This document shows positions 57,653 through 64,000 of a DNA stretch of 64,000 nucleotides, piece after piece. A program made the position numbers and the translations under genes. Under the pieces are notes generated by a model, which saw only the letters and a list, made by a program, of their open reading frames with translations, was not told where the DNA came from and made no database searches. Each line of letters begins with the position of its first letter. The first letter of the stretch is position 1. Source of the DNA: an uncultured Ectothiorhodospiraceae bacterium. GTDB taxonomy: Bacteria; Pseudomonadota; Gammaproteobacteria; XJ16; Halofilaceae. The DNA lies in contig CAJXKK010000002.1 in assembly GCA_913055615.1 (NCBI GenBank), positions 100,935-164,934 on the forward strand, written 5' to 3'.

Positions 57653-58030
57653 TCACTCGATCAGCGTATCGACCTTCTCCAGGTACTTCCGGCCATCCGA
57701 GCGCACGGTTCCCGCCTCCTGCCGCTCGGATGCGAGGTGCACGCTTTCGAGGTCCTCGGCGATACCCGGCAGTTCCTTTTCGATCCGCTGCAGGGCATTC
57801 TCCAGTGTGTAGGAAAGCTCGTGCACCCTGGCGTGGTCGTCCGCACTCAGTTCCTCCTTGTCGAGCAGGGCCTCCAGGCGGCCGTTGTACTCGTGCAGAT
57901 GGGTCACTGCCTCTTCAAGCGTCTCGGCTTTCTTGCCCTCATAATGATCCACGTCCGAGGCCTGGACCGGTGCACTCACCAGCAGACCGGTGGCCGCGAT
58001 GAGGACTGATTGCAGGGACGTCTTGCGCAT
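57653..58030 (-). CDS. Small periplasmic DUF6746-like protein
   Basis: This 125-residue protein starts MRKTSLQSVLIAATGLLVSA and has a Sec signal cut after QAS near residue 25. The mature part is acidic and helical: VDHYEGKKAETLEEAVTHLH, then EYNGRLEALLDKEELSADDH and a long helix to KYLEKVDTLIE. DHYEG plus this layout matches DUF6746 proteins, of unknown function. A GGAGG 5 bases before the ATG at 58030 supports the start; an upstream in-frame ATG at 58072 is not preferred. Confidence 0.72.
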   Translation of the reverse strand: MRKTSLQSVLIAATGLLVSAPVQASDVDHYEGKKAETLEEAVTHLHEYNGRLEALLDKEELSADDHARVHELSYTLENALQRIEKELPGIAEDLESVHLASERQEAGTVRSDGRKYLEKVDTLIE

Positions 58031-58340
58031 GAAATCCTCCAAATGCGATTGAGTTGCATTTCTATCCTGCATGGAGAAGACGTGACATGCAATCGCCGCG
58101 GATCAGATCATTCAAGGACATTGCCCCGATAACCCGGCCGACCTGATCCCGTAACGGTGTCCGGACGACCTCATGGCTTTACGGCCGTGGCGGTTTCCAG
58201 GCCCACCTCCGAGACCTCATGGCTTTCACCTCCGGCTCCGATCCTTTGCGTCTCGGGATCCTGAACACCTTGCGGCCGTGAGCACCGAGTAAAGCCGGTA
58301 AGCGCGTCGCGTCGATGCGCCCCTGGCGCGATGAATGCAG
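58031..58340. other. Spacer with no gene seen
   Basis: About 310 bases between the DUF6746-like gene and the betA remnant. The phrase acctcatggcttt appears twice (near 58168 and 58217). On the minus strand a short open frame ends SEVGLETATAVKP, but it lacks a start and a recognisable fold. Confidence 0.4.
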
Positions 58341-59104
58341 TCAACTTGCCCTTTCCGGCTCTCGCTCGCGCTGGCGCTCCTGCCAGCCATCGGCGAACTG
58401 GATCGGCACTTCCGACGACGCCAGCGGTTGACGCCCGAGAATGGGATCCGCGGCCTTCTCTCCGATCATGATGGTGGGCGCGTTGATATTGCCGTTGGTG
58501 ACCGTGGGCATGATCGATGAGTCGACCACGCGCAGGTTGTCGATGCCGTGCACGCGGCACTCCGGGTCGACGACGGCCATGTCGTCCGTGCCCATGCGGC
58601 AGGTGCCGCAGGGGTGATACGCCGTTTCGGCGGAATCGGCCACCCAGTGATCGATCTCATCGTCGCTTTGGACATCATCGCCCGGTGCGACCTCGGCGCC
58701 GCGGTAGTCGTCGAACGCAAGCTGCGCGAAGATCTCGCGCGTGAACCGCATGGCGTCCCGGTAGGCGCGCCGGACCTCCTCCTCGGCGAGGTAGTTGAAG
58801 AACATGCGCGGCGGCGCTGCCGGATCGGCCGATCGCAGGCGGACCCAGCCGCGGCTCTTCGGTTTGTTGTGCCCGAGATGCACCTGGAAGCCGTGCCCCT
58901 TGACCGCGCTCGAGCCGTCGTAGGCGATCGCGCCGGCCAGCAAGTGATACTGGATGTCCGGATATTTCAGGCCCGCACGGCTGCGGATATACCCGTTCGA
59001 TTCGAAATGATTGGTCCCGCCCAGTCCGGACTTGAACAGCAGCCCGCCGATTCCGTGCCGACAATGACGTGATCGAATGACTGGTCAAAATCGTACTCGG
59101 TCAT
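58341..59104 (-). pseudogene. betA: betA (choline dehydrogenase) with internal deletion
   Basis: From the ATG at 59104 the frame reads [20 protein letters not shown], the FAD-binding start of GMC oxidoreductases. About 20 codons later another frame takes over at [20 protein letters not shown], a region that in complete BetA lies more than 300 residues into the protein. It continues through [20 protein letters not shown], the active-site [20 protein letters not shown] and the final [15 protein letters not shown] to a stop at 58341. Roughly 300 residues are therefore missing and the frame is broken. BetA would make betaine aldehyde from choline. The neighbouring carnitine operon yields betaine by another route. 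Confidence 0.88.
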
Positions 59105-59143
59105 TCCAGATCTCCGCTACGGAGCGTCTGATTATCGGGCGTC

Positions 59144-59216
59144 CTGCAGGTCGGGTTGACACAGGCTCTTACAGCCCGACACTCGCACGCGCCTTATAAG
59201 CCCGATCTGCATCATT
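59144..59216. repeat. Worn copy of the GTAGGTCGGGCTT repeat
   Basis: CCTGCAGGTCGGGTTGACAC is followed by ACAGCCCGACACTCG and, further on, AAGCCCGATCTGCATCATT. These are imperfect versions of both arms of the 35-base hairpin at 37337, in a longer and decayed arrangement. It lies directly behind the betA remnant. Confidence 0.55.
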
Positions 59217-59309
59217 CTTCGATCGGCCGGCCGGTTTTACGCCCGATGGCCAGGGAAAGCGCCCCGTTGTGCCGCGATTCTCCGTAGCTGCGCCGCCGCA
59301 TGTGTTGGG

Positions 59310-59666
59310 TCAACGGCCTTCGATTGCATCCTTGCGTTTGCGGAACTCCTCTTCGTCGATTTCGCCGCGCGCGAAACGCTCCTCGAGGATGCGGAGCGCG
59401 GAGGACTCCTGAGGCGCTGGCGTGCCGTGGGCTTGGCCATGCCCGCTGAGCGCGCGGGCGATCAGCACGACGATGGCCACAAGCGCGGCCAGGAACAACA
59501 GCATCATGATCGGTCCCATGATCCACATCCCGCTGCCACCGTTCCACATCATACCGTGATGCCCCCATGAGCCGTCGGCGGTTCCGTTCGCGATCGCCGG
59601 GAGGCTGACCGCAAGCCCCAGCCCGGTGAAGAAACCCCCGCACAACAATGTTTTCCCGAAAGACAT
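59310..59666 (-). CDS. SHOCT-domain small membrane protein
   Basis: This 118-residue protein has a signal-like first segment (MSFGKTLLCGGFFTGLGLAV), a Gly/His/Met-rich stretch (GSWGHHGMMWNGGSGM), one membrane helix (GPIMMLLFLAALVAIVVLIA) and a C-terminal SHOCT domain (LRILEERFARGEIDEEEFRK). The ATG at 59666 is the family start. The His/Met stretch is common in proteins near copper-handling genes, though none is seen here. Function unknown. Confidence 0.8.
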   Translation of the reverse strand: MSFGKTLLCGGFFTGLGLAVSLPAIANGTADGSWGHHGMMWNGGSGMWIMGPIMMLLFLAALVAIVVLIARALSGHGQAHGTPAPQESSALRILEERFARGEIDEEEFRKRKDAIEGR

Positions 59667-59792
59667 GATACGCCGCTCCCGCACGCTGATTCCGATGAGT
59701 GAATGCCGAAACTAAACGCTGTAGCTCGGCACAGAGTCAAGTGACCATATCGGTTCCCGCGGGTCGCGGCCTGAACGGCATGAGGGACCGGC

Positions 59793-60992
59793 TCAGCCGC
59801 TGGAGTCCGGGTTCATCTCCAGAGCCAGCGCGATCCCCTGTCCCCCGCCGATACAAAGGGTAACAATGCCGCGCCGGAGCCCGTCGCGGGCCATCGAATG
59901 CAGCAGGCGCGTGGTCAGCACGGCACCCGTCGCGCCGATCGGATGGCCATGCGCGATCGCGCCGCCATCGACGTTGACGATCTCCTCGGGCAGACCGAGC
60001 TCGCGCTGGCAGGCAACGGCGATCGCGGCAAATGCCTCGTTGATCTCCGCGCGGTCCACGTCGCCGGTCTCCCAGCCGGCCTGCGCGAGCGCCCGGCGCA
60101 CCGCCGGTACCGGACCGATGCCGAACATGCCCGGCTCCACAGCGGCGATCCCGTAGCCGGCGATGCGTGCCATCGGCTGCAGACCGGCCGCGCGCGCGTG
60201 CTCGCGCTCGGCCACGACCATCGCAGCGGCGCCGCTGTTCAGGCCGGGGGCGTTGCCGGCGGTGATCGTGCCGTGCTCACGGAATGCCGGCCGCAGCTTG
60301 CCGAGGCCCTCGGCGGTCGTATCGCCCCGGTTGTGTTCATCGACGGCGAACTCGACCGTCTCGCGGCGCTTTTTGATCCCGACCGGCTCGATCTCCCCCG
60401 CGAAATCGCCGCGCCCCTGGGCGGCGGTGAAGCGCTGCTGCGAGCGTGCGGCCCACGCATCCTGGGTCGACCGGTCGATGCCGTATTCCGTGGCCAGATC
60501 CTCCGTATGCCATCCGGAATGCTGGTCGGAGAAAGCATCGTTGAGGCCGTCGGTCAGCATGCTGTCGAGCAGCCGGACGGGCCCCATGCGGTGCCCCCAG
60601 CGCCCGCTCGTGTCCAGATACGGCGCGCGGTCCATATTCTCCATGCCGCCGGCGATCATGCAGTCGGCGTCCCCGGCGCGGATGGCCTGCGCCGCCGAGA
60701 CCACCGCCTGGGCGCCAGAGCCGCAGACCCGGTTGACCGTCTGTGCCGGCACTTCGACCCCGAGCCCGCCGTTGATCGCGGCCTGCCGGGCCGGATTCAT
60801 CTTCGCGCCGGCCTGCAGCACCTGGCCCACGATGACGCCATCGACGCGCTCCGGCGCGAGGCGACTGCGCGCAAGCGCAGCGCGGATCACGGTCGCCCCG
60901 AGTTCGGTTGTGGCGACGCCGCAGAGGGAACCGCCGTACGTGCCTATGGCGGTACGGACCGGTGCACAGAGTACGATTTCGCGTTGAGCCAA
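59793..60992 (-). CDS. Acetyl-CoA acetyltransferase (thiolase)
   Basis: This 399-residue thiolase has the nucleophilic Cys in [14 protein letters not shown] near residue 90, the His in GHPIGATGA near 352 and the second catalytic Cys in [11 protein letters not shown] near 384. It would split acetoacetyl-CoA to two acetyl-CoA or act in reverse. It is divergent from the carnitine operon, whose cleavage enzyme releases acetoacetate, so it probably takes part in its disposal. A CoA transferase or synthetase for acetoacetate is not in the window. Confidence 0.92.
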   Translation of the reverse strand: MAQREIVLCAPVRTAIGTYGGSLCGVATTELGATVIRAALARSRLAPERVDGVIVGQVLQAGAKMNPARQAAINGGLGVEVPAQTVNRVCGSGAQAVVSAAQAIRAGDADCMIAGGMENMDRAPYLDTSGRWGHRMGPVRLLDSMLTDGLNDAFSDQHSGWHTEDLATEYGIDRSTQDAWAARSQQRFTAAQGRGDFAGEIEPVGIKKRRETVEFAVDEHNRGDTTAEGLGKLRPAFREHGTITAGNAPGLNSGAAAMVVAEREHARAAGLQPMARIAGYGIAAVEPGMFGIGPVPAVRRALAQAGWETGDVDRAEINEAFAAIAVACQRELGLPEEIVNVDGGAIAHGHPIGATGAVLTTRLLHSMARDGLRRGIVTLCIGGGQGIALALEMNPDSSG

Positions 60993-61261
60993 GGTCGGTT
61001 CCTCCGGTTGCTGTATCGAGTGCGTTGCGCCGCCCCCGGGCAGTGGGACTATACAGGGGACCCGATCCTCGTTTGAACGGCGCCCGGGCGTTTGCCGATA
61101 AACGCCGGGCCTTTAACCCGATGCGCAACGGCGTGCACCGATTGAACCAGGCGTTTCCGATCAAAAACGCGGCGTTTTATATCAAATACCGGGACCCCCA
61201 CTCGCCGATCATTATCAGTTGTTGGACTTACGCCCAGTGCGAGGATTCGGGAGACGCGAAC
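60993..61261. promoter_or_regulatory. Divergent control region, thiolase / carnitine operon
   Basis: A 269-base divergent spacer. The part 61160-61225 is AT-richer than its surroundings (gttttatatcaaatacc and cgatcattatcagttgttgg). No complete consensus promoter or clear palindromic operator was seen. Confidence 0.4.
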
Positions 61262-62149
61262 ATGAACCGCAACGTCATTATCAGCTGCGCCGTAACCGGC
61301 GCCGGCGATACCGTCGGCAAGCATCCGGCTATTCCGGTTACGCCCGAGCAGATCGCCGATGCCTGCATCGAGGCTGCCCGCGCCGGCGCCGCCATCGCCC
61401 ACATCCACGTACGCGACCCGGAGACCGGGGCGCCGACCCACGATCGCGCGCTGTACCGCGAAGTCGTGGAACGCGTCCGCGCCGCCGACACCGATGTGGT
61501 CCTGAACATCACTGCCGGTGGCGGCGGTGACTGGTTCCCCGGCGAGGACGACCCCGCAACCGCCGGTCCCGGCACAAGTCTGCAAACCCCGGCTGAACGC
61601 CATGCCCCGATCGGGGAACTGCTGCCTGAGATCTGCACGCTCGACTGCGGCAGCTACAACTTCGCCGACAATGTCTACGTGAGTACGGCGCCCTGGCTGC
61701 GAGAGCAGGCCGAGTTGATCCAGAAGAGCGGCGTCAAGCCCGAGATCGAATGCTTTGAACTCGGGCATATCCGGCTGGCCCGCCAGCTGATCGCCGAGGG
61801 CCTGATCGACGACGCCCCCGTGTTTCAGCTTTGCCTCGGCATCCCCTGGGCCGCGGAGGCCGACACGGAGACCATGGTCGCCATGCGCAACAAGCTGCCG
61901 GCGAACGCCAACTGGGCCGCATTCGGTGTGGGCCGCATGCAGATGCCGATGGCGGCGCAATCGGTGCTGATGGGCGGCAACGTCCGGGTCGGGCTCGAGG
62001 ACAACATCTATCTCGACAAAGGCGTATTCGCGAGCAACGGCCAGCTGGTCGAGCGCGCGGTCAGCATCACCGAGCAACTCGGCAGCCGCGTGGTTACGCC
62101 GGCCGAAGCGCGCGACATACTCGGCCTGCGCAAGCCGGGGAGCAACTGA
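61262..62149 (+). CDS. cdhC: Dehydrocarnitine cleavage enzyme (BKACE family)
   Basis: This 295-residue beta-keto acid cleavage enzyme (DUF849) uses Zn to transfer the acyl part of a beta-keto acid to acetyl-CoA. The zinc site is seen as [14 protein letters not shown] near residue 46, with the later Glu/His motif [10 protein letters not shown] near 162-171 and [14 protein letters not shown] near 238. With the downstream carnitine dehydrogenase and thioesterase genes this gives the CdhC role: 3-dehydrocarnitine plus acetyl-CoA to betainyl-CoA plus acetoacetate. The ATG at 61262 follows a weak GGGAG site. A longer upstream frame is rejected because it has no family similarity. Confidence 0.88.
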   Translation: MNRNVIISCAVTGAGDTVGKHPAIPVTPEQIADACIEAARAGAAIAHIHVRDPETGAPTHDRALYREVVERVRAADTDVVLNITAGGGGDWFPGEDDPATAGPGTSLQTPAERHAPIGELLPEICTLDCGSYNFADNVYVSTAPWLREQAELIQKSGVKPEIECFELGHIRLARQLIAEGLIDDAPVFQLCLGIPWAAEADTETMVAMRNKLPANANWAAFGVGRMQMPMAAQSVLMGGNVRVGLEDNIYLDKGVFASNGQLVERAVSITEQLGSRVVTPAEARDILGLRKPGSN

Positions 62150-63123
62150 TGGCGGCTACCGAAACCACCCCGGTCACGCGCGTCGCGATCGTCGGCGCCG
62201 GCGTCATCGGTAACGGCTGGGCGGCACGCTGTCTGGCCCGCGGACTCGACGTCGTGGTCACCGATCCAGACCCCGCGGCGGAGAAACGCCTTCAGGCAGC
62301 GGTGGACACGGCTTGGCCGACGCTCGAAAAACGCGGTCTGGCCGAGGGTGCGGACCGCAATCGCATTCGCTTCACGACGGATCTCGAGGACGCCGTCGCC
62401 GGCGCTGGCCTGATCCAGGAGAACGCCCCCGAGCGCGAGGACGTGAAGCGCGCGGTGCTTGCGCAAATCGACGCCGCCGCGGATCCGGATGCGATCATCG
62501 CCTCGAGCACCTCTGGCCTTTTGCCCACGACGCTGCAGGCGGACTGCGCGAATCCGGGCCGCGTGATGGTGGCGCACCCGTTCAACCCGGTCTATCTGCT
62601 GCCGCTGGTCGAACTGGTCGGTGGCGAGCGGACCGACTCCGAGGCGATCGAACGGGCGGCGGCATTCTACCGCTCGATCGACATGCGTCCCCTGATCGTC
62701 CGCCGCGAGATCGAGGGGCATGTCGCGGATCGCCTGATGGAGGCCCTGTGGCGCGAGGCACTGCACCTGGTCAACGACGGAGTCGCGACCACCGAGGAGA
62801 TCGACGCGGCCGTCGTCTACGGCGCCGGTCTGCGCTGGTCGCTGATGGGCACCTTCCTGACGTTCCACCTGGCCGGCGGCGAAGGCGGCATGCGGCACAT
62901 GTTGCATCAGTTCGGACCAGCGCTGAAGCTCCCCTGGACGAAACTGGAGGCGCCGGAACTTACCGACGACCTGATCGACCGCGTGGCCGATGGCTGCGAA
63001 CACCAGGCGGCGGGTCGCTCGGTGCAGGAGTTGGAGGCCCGGCGGGACGAGTTCCTGTCACGCCTGATCGATCTGGTCAGCGAGTACTGGCCGGAGGCCG
63101 AGGGCATCGAGGGGCGGATCTGA
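62149..63123 (+). CDS. cdhA: L-carnitine dehydrogenase
   Basis: This 324-residue member of the 3-hydroxyacyl-CoA dehydrogenase family has the NAD-binding start VAIVGAGVIGNGWAARCLAR near residue 11, QENAPEREDVKRAVLAQID near 90, IASSTSGLLPTTLQ near 115 and the catalytic AHPFNPVYLLPLVELVGG near 140. The INxPG-free C-terminal half is typical of carnitine dehydrogenases rather than FadB. It oxidises L-carnitine to 3-dehydrocarnitine. Its ATG overlaps the stop of the cleavage enzyme gene (TGATG), and the thioesterase gene follows after 1 base. Confidence 0.9.
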   Translation: MAATETTPVTRVAIVGAGVIGNGWAARCLARGLDVVVTDPDPAAEKRLQAAVDTAWPTLEKRGLAEGADRNRIRFTTDLEDAVAGAGLIQENAPEREDVKRAVLAQIDAAADPDAIIASSTSGLLPTTLQADCANPGRVMVAHPFNPVYLLPLVELVGGERTDSEAIERAAAFYRSIDMRPLIVRREIEGHVADRLMEALWREALHLVNDGVATTEEIDAAVVYGAGLRWSLMGTFLTFHLAGGEGGMRHMLHQFGPALKLPWTKLEAPELTDDLIDRVADGCEHQAAGRSVQELEARRDEFLSRLIDLVSEYWPEAEGIEGRI

Positions 63124-63124
63124 C

Positions 63125-63610
63125 ATGAGCGCTGGACCTGCCGCCCTCACCTGCTATCGGACGACGGTCCGCCCGGAATGGGTCGATTACAACGGCCACA
63201 TGAACGATGCGGCCTTTGCCGGCGTGTTCAGCGAGGCGACCGACGCGCTCCTGGAGTGGCTGGGCCTTGGCGCGGATTCCCGTGCGGCGCATGGCTATAC
63301 GGCGTTTACGCTCGAGACCCATATCCGCTATCTCGCCCAGGCGTACGAGGGACAATCGCTGCTCGTCGATGTTCGGCTGGTCGACCACGATGCCAAGCGG
63401 CTGCACGTGCTGATGACCCTGCGCGAAGCGAGCGAAGGCACGGGCCTGGCCACCGGCGAGGTCATGCTGATGGGGATCGATACGATGACCGGGCGTGCGG
63501 CGCCATTCCCGGATACGATCGCCGCAAGGGTCGGCGAACTGTATCGAGAGCACGGATATGATGAATGGCCGGCGGATGCAGGCCGGGCAATCGGGATTCG
63601 CCGCGGGTAA
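63125..63610 (+). CDS. cdhB: Hot-dog-fold thioesterase, betainyl-CoA type
   Basis: This 161-residue hot-dog protein of the 4-hydroxybenzoyl-CoA thioesterase type shows VRPEWVDYNGHMNDAAFAG near residues 16-34 and a later TLETHIRYLAQAYEGQSLLVD. In the carnitine operons of other proteobacteria this position encodes the enzyme (CdhB) that frees glycine betaine from betainyl-CoA. It begins 1 base after the dehydrogenase stop, and all three genes are probably one transcript. The assignment rests on context more than on unique residues. Confidence 0.85.
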   Translation: MSAGPAALTCYRTTVRPEWVDYNGHMNDAAFAGVFSEATDALLEWLGLGADSRAAHGYTAFTLETHIRYLAQAYEGQSLLVDVRLVDHDAKRLHVLMTLREASEGTGLATGEVMLMGIDTMTGRAAPFPDTIAARVGELYREHGYDEWPADAGRAIGIRRG

Positions 63611-63905
63611 ATCCTCGGGCCCCCGAACCAAAATCAGGCCCCCGAACCAAAACCGGGGTTGCGGGTCCGGACAGCCGAGTCAGCGAGTGCGTCCGTTGAC
63701 GAATTGACTCGCGATCGCTTGATGGTCCCGTCGCGCTCCACTGCCACGCGTCGGAAAAATTCCCCTCACTGCGAGCGGATCGCGACGAGTGGACAAGTCC
63801 GTGCGCAGAGGAACCCGGGTCGGCCAGTTGGATGGCCTGCTCTCGGCGCAAAACCTCACCACGGCAATCCACTGGCGCCGGTACGACAACGGGGCAAGCT
63901 CATCC
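63611..63905. other. Spacer between convergent genes
   Basis: Nearly 300 bases with no gene seen. The 16-base phrase ggcccccgaaccaaaa occurs at 63618-63633 and again at 63637-63652, just after the thioesterase stop. Confidence 0.45.
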
Positions 63906-64000
63906 TCAGCCTTCGCCCAGATGGACCCAGACGGACTTGCTCTGGGTGTGGGCGACGATGCTTTCAAAGCATTTGTCGCGGCCGTTGCCGGACTGCTTGT
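63906..64000 (-). CDS. Aldehyde dehydrogenase (3' end only)
   Basis: The last 30 codons of an aldehyde dehydrogenase enter from the right edge and stop at 63906. KQSGNGRDKCFESIVAHTQS followed by KSVWVHLGEG is the family's normal C-terminal strand (the KQSGxGR motif and the late TQxKxxW). Its position next to carnitine and betaine genes would suit a betaine aldehyde dehydrogenase, but too little is present to decide. Confidence 0.75.
   Translation of the reverse strand, partial: KQSGNGRDKCFESIVAHTQSKSVWVHLGEG

Overview
The window is GC-rich bacterial chromosome from a gammaproteobacterium. The best clues are conserved gene orders: gacA/uvrY - uvrC - pgsA followed by tRNA-Gly(GCC), tRNA-Cys(GCA) and tRNA-Leu(TAA), the order also known from Escherichia coli; yceF / yceD - rpmF - plsX - fabH; and nrdR - ribD - ribE - ribB - ribH - nusB - thiL - pgpA. 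High GC, many acidic proteins, polyamine and carnitine catabolism and a betA relic fit a halophilic or halotolerant lineage of the Ectothiorhodospiraceae type, but that placement is inference. No rRNA, CRISPR array, prophage or complete insertion sequence was seen.

Layout. 1-9.2 kb: the 5' part of rlmM, a small lipoprotein, thiD, thpR, a membrane protein, a glycosidase-like protein coupled to a GT4 glycosyltransferase, an EAL protein and a predicted outer-membrane barrel. 9.2-16 kb: the riboflavin/thiamine/phospholipid operon, with an HslV-like Ntn hydrolase between ribD and ribE and a RibB carrying a degenerate GTP cyclohydrolase II domain (RibBX type). 16-19.6 kb: the maf(yceF)/yceD-rpmF-plsX-fabH block. 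19.6-23.9 kb: gacA, a family 5 uracil-DNA glycosylase, uvrC, pgsA and three tRNA genes behind a strong stable-RNA type promoter. 24-36 kb: two divergent polyamine-catabolism units (gamma-glutamylpolyamine synthetase, FAD oxidase, aldehyde dehydrogenase, PotFGHI-type transporter) around a GntR/FCD regulator, with three copies of a TTGTGATCACAA-type palindrome. 36-46 kb: repeats, agmatinase, an LDH2-type dehydrogenase, a DUF6279 lipoprotein, a cysteine synthase, a broken sensor kinase, an SDR, a YjbQ protein, pdxH and acnA.

46-59.7 kb looks like accessory or decaying DNA. It holds long gene-poor stretches, a Ca2+-type P-ATPase, a yqjD/yqjE-like membrane-stress trio, an AI-2E family permease, a coupled NAD-dependent DNA ligase and Fpg/Nei glycosylase, two damaged Crp/Fnr regulators, small periplasmic or membrane proteins, and a betA gene with most of its middle deleted. 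59.8-64 kb carries a thiolase divergent from a three-gene carnitine degradation operon (dehydrocarnitine cleavage enzyme, L-carnitine dehydrogenase, thioesterase), then the end of an aldehyde dehydrogenase at the right edge.

Metabolic logic (inference from families). Agmatinase would make putrescine, which the gamma-glutamyl pathway would carry toward gamma-glutamyl-GABA. Carnitine would give betainyl-CoA and acetoacetate, and so glycine betaine and acetyl-CoA. The most unusual points are the Ntn hydrolase in the riboflavin operon, the palindromic operator set of the polyamine locus, an intrinsic terminator inside the polyamine operon, a 19-bp tandem repeat growing from a dispersed repeat, and several one-base frameshifts at homopolymers.
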